A DNA stretch of 64,000 bases from the NCBI RefSeq assembly GCF_017591425.1, contig NW_024466599.1:22172001-22236000 (forward strand). Direction: 5' to 3'. How positions within the stretch are numbered: position 1 is the first letter of the stretch; every line of letters begins with the position of its first letter. Shown in pieces: positions 24,650-36,935 of the stretch. The notes beneath the pieces were generated by a model. The model saw only the letters and a program-made list of their open reading frames with translations. It searched no databases and was not told the origin of the DNA. Source of the stretch: Ochotona curzoniae. Its lineage: Eukaryota; Chordata; Mammalia; Lagomorpha; Ochotonidae. Position numbers and translations under genes: made by a program.

Positions 24650-27600
24650 GTTCATCCTTGGGGCTTGGATGGATGGACATCCTGGCAGTGTGGTGGCTAC
24701 TGGGGGCATCTGAGCCAGTTCAGACTCAATGTTTGGGGCCCTAGCCCCAGACACCACTGCCAAGCAGTGAAAGAGTCCAGGACTTGCCTGGCCACTGGGC
24801 AGCAAACCCTGGGTTCATGAGGGGATGGAATTACTGCCTAGGGACATCCATGGATAAGGCCATTGTACATGTAAGTGAGGAATGAACCCTGAGGGACTCC
24901 CAATAAAAGGACCACTGTATTTACAGGTAAGCAATGGAACTTATATCTGATGGTTTGGTGGGGAAAGATTGGAAGATCTGTATGTGTCAGCCCACATAAA
25001 AATCCTGAGTTGGGCTTGTTAGCCTGGAACATTGCTGACCACCACATACCAATCCAGACAAAAGCCAGGGTTGGGGGCCTGTCTAGCAAGGCTAAATCCC
25101 AATACCTGACTGAATGTCAGAACAGGGGACGGGTCAAATTAGGCAGAGTTATGTCACCAACCAGCACAAGAGAGAACCAGGTCTGGGGTAGCTTCTGTAG
25201 GGCATATGTGGGCCAAACCCTGTGGAAATACAAGTCCTGCTGGTTAACTCAAGTGTTGAGGTAGCGATGGACTGAGCTAGGTGTGACCATGGAACCTGCC
25301 ACACTCACAGGCACAGGGACTGAGAGTAGTCTGGGCAGATCCAGGATGTAGCACCTGCATGTGCATTCTATAACAGGGTGTGAGGCATGCCAGACTACAA
25401 CATTCGCCAGCTCATACTATGCCAAGATGGTGGGGCAGGCTATGCCAGGCAAGAGCCTAGCACCCACTGGAATGTGTGAGCTCTGGGTCTTGGAGTGGAC
25501 CAAGTAGGGGAACTTGGGGAACTTGGGAAACTCCCCTAGTGGGTCTAGCTCCTGCTGGTGAGCATGCGGTCCAGACCTGGAGGTAGGGCAAGCTGGGCAA
25601 GGGAACTCCAACTGTTGGTAAATGTATGGGCTGATTTTGGAAGGGGGAAGACATGGCAGGGCCAAGCAAACCTTAGCTCACCAGCAAGTGCAGAAACCAG
25701 ATTGGAGTGCAGATCATACCAGGCTAGACTGTCACACCTACCATTTTGCCTGAACCAGGGATGGGAGCAGACTAAGCAGGGCCAGGTTCCAGTACCCAAC
25801 AGAGAGAGTTGGGACTGGGGGCAGGCTGTGTCAGGCCAGGCTACAGCATCCAAAGGCAAAGTCCAAGACAGGTGAGAAGCAACCACTGCCAAGCTGGGTG
25901 AGAGCAACCACTGGCACATGCAAGATCTATGGCTAGGAACAGGCCTGTCTGGGGAGCAAAGGGGAAGCCCTGGGTGGGCTGTGGTTCTTACTGGTAAGTG
26001 CAAAGGCCAGAGTAGGTACTGCTGTCTTGTCTGAATATGGCCGTAGTATCCCACAGCACAAGCGTGGACTGGGTCTGGGATGCACCAGACTGGGCTAGAC
26101 TCCAGGACCCACTGTTATTCATGAGAACCAGGGTAGGTATAAGACGGGCTAGGCTAGGTCTCTGCTCCTGCTATGTAAGCTGTGTCTGGGTGTGGATCAG
26201 GCTTGGCTGGTCTGTAATATCCAACAACAAAAACCAGAATGGGTAAAAGTCAGGAAAGGTTCCTGCTAGGACAGAATGTGGACTAAGTAGGGCTGGCCCA
26301 TGGACCCACTTATGGGCGTGAGATCTAGCACTGGGAGAAGTTTGGATGGAGGAGCTTGGGCATCTCCTCCATTGGTACACAGTCCCTGCAGGTGAGCATT
26401 AGAAGCATGATAGGGATCAGCCTGGACCAAGCCAGGTAATGGTACCCACCAGCATACACTCAGCTCAGGTCAGGGGTGAACCAGGCTGGACCAGTTCATA
26501 TCATCCACTGATGAATAAGAGCACCAGAATGGAGTGTGTGTTGGGCCAGGTTGAGTCGCAACGTATCAGCCAGTTCACATGAGGGCCAGGACTGGGGGCC
26601 GGGTGGGTGGACTAGGACCAGTGTGAGCTGGATTTGGGGATGGGCCGAGTCCGGCCAGGTTACAACACCCACTGGCAAATGCCGAGGTGAGGCTAGCTAT
26701 ACCACTGGTCCCCAGCACCCAACCAGCACACGTGAGACTAAGGGGGGAGGGAGTGAAGCCTGTAGGGGGGTTGCGAGGGTCTCCCCTGCTGGACTACTGC
26801 TCCCACTGGAGAGCCTGAATTGGGATGGGGACAGACAAGGCTGGGCAGGACTACAACACTTGTTGGCCTCATGTGAGCTGGATTAAGGAAATGCCAGGCA
26901 GGATTGACTGTTCCTACTGATGCATGAATAAGCCAGAGTGGGTGTGGGTTGGTTGGGCTTTGCCACAGCATCAGCTGGCAGATGCTGGCACAGGGGCCAA
27001 ATTCTGTCAAGTTAAACTGCAAAATCACCTGGAGAGTACAAGATCCTGGAATGGGAGTGGGCCCAATAGGAAAACAGTGGTTGCCACTCCTACTGGTGAA
27101 CATGAGTACCAGGACTGGAGCAGGCATGGCTAGACAGATTGATGCCTGCCAGCAGGTGTGCAGGCTGGATAGTGGGGTTGGTTGGGTTGAACTAAGATTC
27201 AATGTCAATTGATATGTATGAGAGCTGAATGGGATGTGGGACAGACAGGACCAGCCTGCTGTACATACTGGCAAGCATTGGAACTAGGGCAGGGGGTGGG
27301 CTTGGTGGGAGTTTGAGTGGATGGCTCTGACTAGGCTGTAGCTTCCACTGGTGTACATGGAGGTTGAGTGTGTGGTGGGAAGGATCAGGCTGGGCTTCAA
27401 CACCTGTTAGTTTGTGTGGAAGACAGGGCTGGAGGCAGAACTGATCCAGCATTTGCATGTACATAAGCTGAATGGTGCAACAGATTGAGCCCAACCCTGT
27501 ATTGACAAGTACACACAGAAATCAGGTCTGGCATCATCTCGGATAAAATTTCTTTGGGATCCCCACCAACTGAATCACTGAACTCAGAACCTCAACCATG

Positions 27601-28170
27601 GAGAGAATTGTAGCTTCCATGATCTGATCATGCAGTGCATGTGACAGAGCTGGGACTCCTCAGTGGCTTAAACAGAGCAGTGGACAGTATATCCAGGTGC
27701 GCATGGAGGACAGGGCAGTACATTGGAGTCTGCAGAGAACACCTGGTGCCACAACAGAGGATGGAGGACAGATCAAATCAGTCATCTACTCCAGCCAAGT
27801 ATTGGCAGTGAATATTTGGGCAAATGGAGACTCTAAGGTGGACTATGTGGATTCTGGGGAGATTTCTTCATGCTTGGAGTGGCGAGATTGGCAGTAATTC
27901 AGAACTGTTGAACTATCCAAACCTCTTGAGCAGGACCCTCAGAGAATGCCCTACACCGGGGACCCTAGGGGTAGGGTCGGGTGGCTGGGCCCAGGGTACA
28001 GAGGCATTTTTGAGGCTGGATGTGGCATCTCTCCTATCTTTCCCTTCCCCCAGGTACAGGATGAAAAAAGCGAGAATGTAGAAATGGTAATCTCACCAAC
28101 CTTCCTGTAGGTAGTCCTTGACCCTAATCACTTTAATCAACTATGTAAAAATCGTCAAAAAATTTTTAAA
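24650..28170 (+). mobile_element. Tandem-repeat composite retroelement, copy A (family not recognised)
   Basis: From about 24870 to 27520 the sequence is a G-rich array of diverged units of roughly 60 bp, built around themes like 'ccactggtgagcatg', 'ccaggactggg' and 'aggctgggctgcaacac'. A non-repetitive part of about 600 bp follows (27520-28130), then an A-rich end, 'atcaactatgtaaaaatcg' plus A runs. The same order of units and the same 3' part recur at 47990-51336. The A-rich end and dispersed copies suggest retroposition, probably by L1; the architecture resembles SVA/LAVA. The first 220 bp do not align with copy B, so the 5' boundary is uncertain, and I see no target-site duplication. No protein is recognisable in either strand. 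Confidence 0.6.
24870..27520 (+). repeat. Array of about 60-bp G-rich units (copy A)
   Basis: Imperfect tandem units, about 45 by length. Each carries variants of an 'accaggactggg' segment and a 'ggctgcaacaccc' segment. On the minus strand several long frames (178 codons at 26738-27274, 169 at 25545-26054) run through the array because the period is close to a multiple of three and stop codons are rare in that frame. Confidence 0.65.
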
Positions 28171-29163
28171 AAGAAAAAAAAGTTTTAAAAGGTCAATTGC
28201 AATCATTGAGGTCAGTGATCAGGGTGTCTAGAATCAGGGTGACATCAGTGTAAGTAATTTGAAAGAGGGGTGTGCTGATGAGCCAGGTGTGGGGTGCGGC
28301 AGGAGAAAAGTTGAACCTTGCCTGGAGGTAGCCCAGTGGTAATTTTTAACACACAAGCTACAGCAATGCTGGTGTATAATAATACTCTCTGCTCTCTACA
28401 CTCATTCCCATAGTGACCTTGGCTAACATTATGCCTGTGACTGTGGCCCGATCGCCTACTTGCACATGGAATCTCCAAATGACCACCCCAATATTCACTT
28501 AAATATCTAATAGATACGTCACAGTTTTATATCCCAAATGGAACTCAATTATTTCCTGCCTCCTAAAAAAAATGTCCCCTCTGGCATTCCCATATTAAAG
28601 TAATAGCTTTTCAAACCATGGTCCTTGACTTTTTCCAAACATGTCATCCAGTCCATCAGCAATAATATCTGCTATACCTAAAAATACAGTTTAAACCCAA
28701 CTACTGCTTCCTCTGTCCACCACTCCATCCTGGTTCTTATCTCTGCCTACCCTCACCTGCCGCAGCTCCAGGTCCAGGCTGGCTGTCTGAGTTCTATTTT
28801 GAAGGCTGTGTTGTCTGCCCTCCACATGCAAGTCTACTTGTCTACATGTCTACTCTCTGCCCATGCCCCATCCTTACTGGAAATAACATCTGCCATCTTC
28901 ATCTCTTATCACTCACACTACACTAAGACAACTGAAAGCAACCTTCAAAACTCTCCAAATCTATCAGAACATAAGCCTGTGCCTTCAGGAAGTTTTCCAG
29001 ATCTCCATGAGCTCCATATCTGACTCTCTTTAAACAACTACATGTGAGGCAGCTGTCCTCACCACTGCCCAAGGAAACTCACAGCTCCCATCCACTGATT
29101 AATTCAATGAGGGTCATACTCCCTCAAACTTGTTTCTCCCCACTTTGCCTTTTTTCCAGGAAA
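28171..29163. other. Intergenic, nothing recognised
   Basis: No supported feature. Confidence 0.45.
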
Positions 29164-29175
29164 AATAAAATATTA
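29164..29175 (+). repeat. Target-site duplication, left copy
   Basis: AATAAAATATTA, identical to 29507-29518, bracketing the young SINE. Confidence 0.85.
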
Positions 29176-29506
29176 AGCCCGGCGGCGTGGCCTAGCGGCT
29201 AAAGTCCTCGCCTTGAACACACCAGAATCACATATGGGCGCCGGTTCTAATCCCGGCAGCTCCACTTCCCATCCAGCTCCCTGCTTGTGGCCTGGAAAGC
29301 AGTCGAGGATAGCCCAAAGCTTTGGGATCCTATACCCATGTGGGATCCCCGAAAGAACTTCCTGGCTCCTGGCTTTGGATCGGTGCAGTACCGGCCATTG
29401 CAGTCACTTAGGGAGTGAATCATCGGACGGAAGATCTTCCTCTCTGTCTCTCCTCCTCCTCTCTGTATATCTTTGTAATAAAAATAAATAAATCTTTGAA
29501 AAAAAG
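29176..29506 (+). mobile_element. C-type SINE, young and full length
   Basis: The best-preserved C-SINE in the window. The head is GGCGGCGTGGCCTAGCGG, containing a tRNA-type A box (TGGCCTAGCGG), and the B box is GGTTCTAATCC about 50 bp on, both internal RNA polymerase III promoter elements. The body keeps several CpGs and ends in AATAAAAATAAATAAATC plus an A-rich tail. A perfect 12-bp direct repeat, AATAAAATATTA, flanks it at 29164-29175 and 29507-29518. It depends on L1 machinery for mobility and encodes no protein. Its head sequence is my main reason to favour pika. Confidence 0.92.
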
Positions 29507-29518
29507 AATAAAATATTA
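29507..29518 (+). repeat. Target-site duplication, right copy
   Basis: AATAAAATATTA, identical to 29164-29175. Confidence 0.85.
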
Positions 29519-31639
29519 TATGGCATATAATTTGGGAGTCAGACAAACTAGGGACAGAATCCTGGTAAACTCAGCTCTCCAGGTCTCACACCTTTCATCA
29601 GTGATGTGAGCACAACACCTGTGTATCAGGGAATTGTGACATGAATATGATAAGGTATACACAGCATATGCTTGGTTATATGCCTGGTTACAATCAGTTC
29701 AAATGTTTCCCTTTCTACTTTCTCTTTTATCTCCCTTTCTTGAAAATTGAAGAGTTAGCTTCATGTACATTTCATTGAAGGACTTCTCATAAAAATAAAC
29801 TGAAAATTAAAGTACATAGTTACACTGTTTAGACTCAAACTCTACCTTTAACAGCATAAACCAAGAAGCAGGCTGAAGCAATGAATCAAGCAGTCTAAGA
29901 GGTAATTTATTCTCTGGGTTTATTTGAGTTGAAAAGACCTGCTTTCACTCTCCTACCTGTTCAACTTGAATTAATGTGCAAGTGACCCACTTCTTTTGCC
30001 AAAGTAATGAGATCCCTGAGACAGACACAAAGAGACAGAATTCAGGGTGGAGCTGCTGTTGTGTGCTGGCACCTTTTCGTCTCAGTGCCTGTAAGAGAAC
30101 TTCATTTTGTTCAAATAAGAGTGTACTTGACTTCTCCTGTCTTTATTATTTATGTAACTTACATTAGGATCATAGAGAATACTATATGCAAACCTAAAAG
30201 GTTTGAAACCTACTCTTGAAAGGGGTTCTGTTAGTCAACTGTTGTAAGGGAATGAAGACCCCTGAAAACACCAGGCTCCTGGAAATCTTTATAGTTGGAA
30301 AAGTGCAAAGATGATTGGGAATGTAGCCAGCAGACTGTATCCAGGCAAGTTGCTAAACTGACTACATGCCCCTGGTCCCACCTGCATATTAACTGGGAAA
30401 CAAAACAGATTAAACAAATGCTCTGCCACTTCACAGCAATTTATTTCTTTCATAATCTATTCCTAAAGATTATTTATCTCATTTAATAAAATGCCACATC
30501 TTTATTTGAGCTTTTCAAAAATATAGTTTCCTCCTCTATTTAGTGAGGGAGTTGTTCGGTCAAAGTAGTCTTGACAGGCTATGAAAAAGGGATGGGACTC
30601 CCAAAGACAACCTTCATGCAAAATACAAAGCAAACACATATATAGGTAAGCAAGCACATAAACCTATTCTCATCGATGGAGTGTATAATGGAGACTAGCA
30701 TACTGGGAGGTGAAGATACATTGCAATGCCCATCTCTACTCCTGAATAAAAGGACTTCCAATGAAACAGTTAAACATATCTTGACAGTATGATACTAAAT
30801 TTTCTACCTTTGCCCATACTTACAATGCCATGATATACTTAAAGAGCAGAATGTTAAACTTGCAACTGTTACTAATGGACTATACTACTGTGATAATACG
30901 GGGGAAATGATGGAAGGGGAAATGGAAAGGGAAGAAGAGGAGGGGGCGCTTGACTTCCACAGTGGTAGCCAATGACAGAGAGGGACGGACAATCCCTCCA
31001 AAAATGCTTCCAGGAACCAGCCTTCACTCACAGGCATTTGACTTGTTTCCCTTTACTTGGTAGTTGACTTGGAGCAATGTAATGTTAACACTTCCTGTTG
31101 AGTGAATCTACAGCATTTTTAGAAATGTCAACAAGTTTCTAGATAACTCTAAGATATATTGTATTGCATCATCTGCACAAGTAGCAGCGACAAAAAGCAA
31201 AGCAAGCCAAGGGTATTGATGGAAAATTGGACAGTCCACAGGACGCCACATGCCTCAAAGAAGCAAGGTGGCTGTCGCTGTTGTCACGTAGAAAATCAGG
31301 TTTTACAAGTAGAAGAAAACCAGATTTTTGCTACTTTTCAGATTCTGTAAACTCATTTAGTTTAACAAGAAAAGTATGTCCTGGGCTCTGTAGTGTGCAA
31401 CCTATGATTAGCTAGTGTCGCTAACACCATTGAGCCAGGAAGCAGTTGTCTCAAAGCAGCCACTGATGTGGTTGTTGCAGGAGTCCTGAGAAACACATCA
31501 ACATTTCAGAGATAAATAAGGGGAAAAAGCTGCAGAGGCTGAGGACCAACAGCGTAGGAAGCAAAAGGCAGGGGCTGACTCTGTTGTAGTGAGTTACACT
31601 TCTGTTAGCAATGAAGTCATCCTGTATAAAAGAGACCAG
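29519..31639. other. Intergenic, nothing recognised
   Basis: AT-rich sequence with no supported exon, RNA gene or repeat family. Confidence 0.45.
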
Positions 31640-31821
31640 TACTGCATCAAGACTTCCAAATCCAGCTACCTGCTAATGCACCTGGGAAGGCAGCAGAAGA
31701 TGGCACACATGGTTGGGTCTCTGTCACGCATGTGGGAGACCCAAATGGAATCCCAGACTCCTGACTTCAGCCTAGCCCAGACTTACTGTTACAGTTATTT
31801 GAAGAGAGAACCAGCAGAATG

Positions 31822-31863
<42 letters not shown>

Positions 31864-31900
31864 ACTCTGCCATTCAAATGAAATAAATAATATTTTCTAA
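31640..31900 (+). mobile_element. C-type SINE, 5' truncated
   Basis: Recognised from 'tccagctacctgctaatg' through 'ctgtcacgcatgtgggagac' to 'tctgccattcaaatgaaat'. The pyrimidine stretch before the tail has expanded into a (CT)n tract. Confidence 0.75.
31824..31862 (+). repeat. (CT)n microsatellite
   Basis: About nineteen uninterrupted CT units within a SINE tail. Confidence 0.95.
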
Positions 31901-31914
31901 AAGGAGATTCTAGA

Positions 31915-32242
31915 ATATGGGCCAAGATTGTAGTATAGTGGATTAAGCTGCCTCCTGGGATGCTGGCATCCCACATGAATGCCAGTTCAAGTCATCACTG
32001 CACCAATCCAGTTACCTGCCACACCATCTGTGAAAACAACGGAGCATGGCCCAACTGCGTGGGCTCCTGTCATCTGTGTGAGAGACATAAGTGGAGTTCC
32101 AGGCTCCAGCTTCAACCTGACTCAGACTGTGCTGTTGTAGCCACTTGGGAAGTGAGCCAGTGGAAAATCTCTCTTCTATACCTTCCCTGTCTTCCCCTCT
32201 TTTTCTGTAACTCTGCCTTTCAAATAAATAAATTCTTAAAAG
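31915..32242 (+). mobile_element. C-type SINE, full length
   Basis: Head 'agtatagtggattaagctgc', 'gaatgccagttcaagtcatc' in the B-box region, 'gtgagagacataagtggag' and a 'ctctgcctttcaaataaat' end. It lies just downstream of another SINE in the same orientation. Confidence 0.8.
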
Positions 32243-34502
32243 AGGAAAGAAAGCAAGAGAAACAAAAAAAGCAAGTAAGAGGAAAGTAGAAAGCTAAAAA
32301 TATTGAAAAATCATAGATATCAAGGAGAAAAAAGGTTGAAGATCATAGAAGTTGTCAATTACTATTAAAGCACAAGCATTTGAAAGATCCTGAGCCAGAA
32401 CCAGGTAGCTGAGGTCCTCCAAAATTCTTGACCCTCAGAAAAGGAATGAAATAGTACAGGTATGTGGTTGTAAACAACCAAGTCCTGGAGTACATTGTTA
32501 CATAGCTAGAAATGACTAACACAATGAGAGCCATTTCAGTAAAGTGATGGGGCAGAATCCTAGACAGGTTCTGCTAAGCAGTGGTTTAGACAAAGGAAAA
32601 TGAAGAGAGGAAATGCAGAAGAATTCTTCATGAAACTGTGAAAGCTTGGTGGGTGACTGACAAAAAAAGATCAAGGTGTTGGCACCATGGAAGAGTTAGA
32701 TTTGGCTTTTTAATGGAATAAGCCTGACTATGTTTTTATTTTGAGGCGCAAAACCTTGTAGAGGAGGATCAGTGAGAATGCTTAGGTGCCATAGTCCTGG
32801 TGAATCGGAGACAAGGAGGAACCTGCTTGCTAGAGATACAGAAGGGGCCAGGTGTGGTGCAGATAATTGAGCCACACCACTGTCTGACTGTCCAGCATGT
32901 CTGACTCCACCACACCATGTCCCAGGTGTGGCTATCAATGGGACATCTCTAAGTTACTGAGACCTTTCAGGTTCCAAGTATTTTTATGTGCTTCCAATTC
33001 CACCCATGGGGGACATTAACAGCCCTGAATGTCCAACTGTAAGTGACAAATTCACAGTGGGCATAGTTTCGGTTCTGTTGCAGGCATGTAATTTCATACG
33101 ATCACGGTTACAAGTGTCTAAGACATAGGTGAGGCACTGCTCTGGATGCCTTAATACTAAAGTGGAAGAATCTTGTGAGAATTACGATCAAGTCCTTTCG
33201 TAAAATCAGAGACTCACTAGTCCCACCCCACGAACCACGAATTACAGTAATTCCCTCCCAGGCTGCCTGTGCAGGCTCTGATTCCACACTTTCCTCCACC
33301 ATGAGGTGGGCTATGCATGATCAGACTGCAGCCAGCCCTGATTCATTCTGCTTCCTAGCACTGCTGGCTTCTTACGACATCTCCTTTCTCTGATTGCCAT
33401 AGCAATTTCTTTGTGCTTCATGCTTTCTTTTGTGCCTTACATTCCTGCAATAGTGTTCCAGTCCTCTCTAGCAACACCTCTGACCATGCCATGTTGATTT
33501 CAATTTTCTTAGTGCTTAGTATAACCCCTAGCAGGTAATGATCTGATGATATAGGTGAAGTATGAGAAGTGTGTCTAATATAGGAGTCCACACTTAGTGG
33601 GCTCTCCTCCATTGTTCTCCCTTTCAAGTGGCGGCAGGGATGAATGGCTGGCAATGTGGACAGATGTGTTAACTGATCTGTAGAGCAAGGAAACTTGGTC
33701 ATTGTTTCTGTCCTTGAATCACCCAAGGGCACAATGCTGTCCATCCAAGAAAGGCATTCCTTTGTTTTTGGATATCCGTGGGAACTCAAGACAGTTGTAC
33801 TAAAGGGCATGTTCAATGCTCACATCTAGCTTTCACTGGGAGCTGGTTTAAGGCCAACCTGACAATGACTGCCTAACATCGCTGGAGTTCAGTTCCTGTT
33901 TCCCCTGTGGCTGGGTCTTTTCCACACCAACCAGACAAAGTGAGTTTGATGTGGACCACTGTCTAGGGGGACAAGACTCTTGTAAGAGTTCGCAGAAGTT
34001 TTTGCACTTATCACAGAATCAGTTTGAGTAGTGACTCAACAAAATTCCAGTTCAACCTCATCTGCCAATGCAGAAAGTCACTGTTAGTGGCCTTTCACAG
34101 GGACACTGTCACTGTGTTGGCTGATGTGTGTCATCTTCCTGCACTTCTCTTAGGACTGAAGTTAGGAAAAGCTGAGAGTATATGGAAGATTCGGGATACA
34201 ATAGAAGGGAATGAAATTTGCACCAATGTGCCTGAGCCTACAAGAGGGAGCACCATCGTGCACCATGTCATACACACCCTTATAGAACTGCTAGGTCAGT
34301 GCTGTGAGCCTGGTTTCTCAGAACTGGGAACAATAACATGATGACTGCTGAGCTGCTTTCACAAAGGCACAAAGCACAAAAGGAGCCCAGCTGGGCTATG
34401 AACCCAGGTCACCTCACACCTGAGCTTCTGTACTTATCACCACATCACGGCTTAGGGGTTGAGTATGCCCCTCAAATGTCCTATATTAGAAACATAACCC
34501 TT
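32243..34502. other. Intergenic, nothing recognised
   Basis: The frames at 33418-33816 (minus, 132 codons) and 34024-34341 (plus, 105 codons) have no recognisable domain and no flanking splice signals that I trust. Confidence 0.4.
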
Positions 34503-34640
34503 GGGGCTGGGATTGTGACAAAGCAGGCTAATTCCTGAGGCACCAGCATTCTGTATAGGCACTGGTTCGTGTCCTAGCTACTCCAGTTTAAGTCCAGCTC
34601 CCTGCTTATGACCTGGGAAAGCAGCAGAACACACTCTTAC
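34503..34640 (+). mobile_element. C-type SINE, 3' truncated
   Basis: Head and first half of a C-SINE: 'ggctgggattgtgacaaagc', 'ggcactggttcgtgtcctag' and 'ccagctccctgcttatgacc'. It stops after 'gggaaagcagcag', shortly before another SINE copy. Confidence 0.7.
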
Positions 34641-34653
34641 AAGTGGCTGTCCC

Positions 34654-34958
34654 TGGGAGCCAAAATGGTGGCATATCAGGCTAATCCTCCACCTGAAGCA
34701 CTGGCAATCCCATATGGATGATGGTTCTAATCCCGGTTGTTCCACTTCCAATCTAGTTCCTTCTTCAGGAAAGCAGTGGAGTGTGCCTCAAGTCTGTGGA
34801 CCCCTGCATCCACACGGGGTATCTGGAAGAAGTTCCTGGCTCACCTTAACCTGGGCCACTGTAGTCATCTGGGGAGTGAACCAGTGGACAGAAGATACCC
34901 ATCCCCCTCTCTCCTTCTCCGTAAATCTGCCTTTCACACAAAAATAAATAACTCTTCG
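34654..34958 (+). mobile_element. C-type SINE with 13-bp target-site duplication
   Basis: A full-length C-SINE: 'aaaatggtggcatatcagg', 'gatggttctaatcccggttg', 'gaagaagttcctggctc' and a tail of 'aaaataaataactctt'. It is flanked by AAGTGGCTGTCCC at 34641-34653 and 34959-34971. Confidence 0.85.
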
Positions 34959-34971
34959 AAGTGGCTGTCCC

Positions 34972-35690
34972 GATATCAGTGCCACCAGGAGCAAATGAGG
35001 GGTTCCATTTCACCATCTCTTTGCCAACAATGCATTATGGGTACACATTTCAATTTTTGGATATTTGGTGGATTGCAATATATCTCTTTTAAAAAAACAA
35101 ACAAACAAACTTTGCCCAGGATGATATGAGGTTCTTTGCGCACATCTTAGTTCAGTTGGCCACACAGAGGTCTCCATCCAGGGTCGTCTGTTCAAGCTCT
35201 TGCAGTCTGATGTTGCTGGTGTATAAGGATATAGGATATAAGACTTGCAAATCAGTTCTTTCAGTTTCTAGCTCACCTTTACCTTTCTATGGTATCTTTT
35301 TTTTTTCTACAAAAGACTTAAAAAAAAAAAGACAGTCGTATGAGTTACTTGCTTTGTGTATCATTCTTTTTGCAGGAGGAGGAGTGTAGTAATTGTGATA
35401 AAGAAATTCTTATCTAAAATAAATATATTCTATAATTCTAGAAAATCTTTCACAGGTGTAGGATAGTAAACTTTATATAACTCAGCTTTCATATGAAATT
35501 AGTTGAGTATCCAAAATTTTCCCAAATGCCTAATTAGTAGATCATGCCAGAAAATTATTTTGAAGAGCCTATCTCTCCCCCTCAAAAGAACTGCCATTTC
35601 TGACATCATTTAAACAAATACAATCCCATGTGCAGGACACACAGCTTGGCTGCTTGCATTTCAAGAGTGAACCAGGGATAAAAGCATATG

Positions 35691-35739
<49 letters not shown>

Positions 35740-36696
35740 TTCCTCCTCTGTCCCCTTTGCTTTCTTTTGCACTCACTCTGTGTTACTCTGCTTTCAAGTA
35801 GATGAAAAGAAACATTTTTTTAAAAGAATTTTTCTTTCTGGCTATGCCATCTTTTAGAAGCAGACCTTTTTAATATCAGTTCCTTCTAATATGGGCCATG
35901 ACTAGCATGTGGGTTCTTGCCACTAAAAACACGGTCACATTATTCATCACTTCAAGCCTCACTGTCCCCCGTGCACCTCCTCCCAGGCTTACTGTGGTCC
36001 TCCACCTGCTCAGCCTTCTTTCTTTCACTTTATTGTTTTTTTGTAAAAAATAAATTAGGATATTCATGAGCTAAAGGTTTCTCTTGTTATTCGTCATATT
36101 GTTTTTCTGCTTCTGTCTCTTTTTATACAGAACACACATGCGTGTCTTTTTCCCACCACAATCAGTTTTTCTTGAGGTTCACTTATGTTTTGACTCAAAA
36201 AACTGATGTTGAGTACTGTGAGCCTATCGCACTTTTGTTTATTTTCAGAATTTATTACTCCACTACTCCTTTCCTTTTAAACAAATATTGGCACTAGCTT
36301 TATCTACAGCAACCAACATCAATAAGCAACCCAAATTGCTATCAACTAGTGAATAAATAACATGATGTCATGTATCTGTCTGATAAAATACTACTCTGTT
36401 AAAATTATAATCGTGCATGTAATAGCAGATCTACCTCAAAAACATGCAGAACGCAAGTTTCCCACGTAATTGTCAGGCATAAGAAATATAGTTCAGATTT
36501 TGGCAATTAGCAAAAGGCCATATACCACAAACCCAAGAAGTTCAGAAAACACCACGCGAAACAAATACAAATAAGAACCTATCTACAAATATTATAATGT
36601 AATAATTGAAAGCAAAGAGAGTGTCTTGAAGACCAACACAGGAAGGGAGGGGAAATAACAAATACAGAGAAACAGATTAAAAATCAGAGCAGAGAA
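34972..36696. other. Intergenic with simple repeats only
   Basis: Apart from an (AAAC)n stretch at about 35091-35110 and the CT tract at 35696-35738, nothing is recognised. Confidence 0.5.
35696..35738 (+). repeat. (CT)n microsatellite
   Basis: About twenty-one CT units without interruption; not inside a recognisable SINE. Confidence 0.95.
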
Positions 36697-36935
36697 GTCC
36701 TAGTGCAGCGGCCGAGTAGCTAAGGTTCTTGCCTTAACGTGCTGGCATCCCGTGTAGGCACCAGTTTGAGTTCTGGCTGCCCCACTTCCCTTCTGGCTCC
36801 CTGCTTGTGGCTGGGGAAAGCAGTAGAGGATAGTCCAAAGCGTTGGGACCCTGCACCTGCGTGGGAGACCTGGAGGAGGTTCTTGGCTCCTGGCTTTGGA
36901 TCGGCTCAGCTCTGGCTGTTTCGGCCACATGCGGA
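36697..36935 (+). mobile_element. C-type SINE, 3' truncated
   Basis: Good match through 'agtgcagcggccgagtagc', 'gttgggaccctgcacctg' and 'ctcctggctttggatcggc', then it is lost at 'ggccacatgcggagtgggg', with no A-tail. CpGs remain, so the copy is fairly young. A minus-strand frame across it is a by-product. Confidence 0.75.

Noticed and set aside
24870..27520. Copy A array as a centromeric-type satellite or CRISPR-like array
   Set aside because: Units are diverged and of uneven length, followed by a unique 3' part and an A-tail, and a second dispersed copy exists; spacers and exact repeats are lacking.
33418..34341. Frames of 132 codons (minus) and 105 codons (plus)
   Set aside because: Nothing resembling a known protein, no convincing splice sites, and no expected gene in the syntenic interval.
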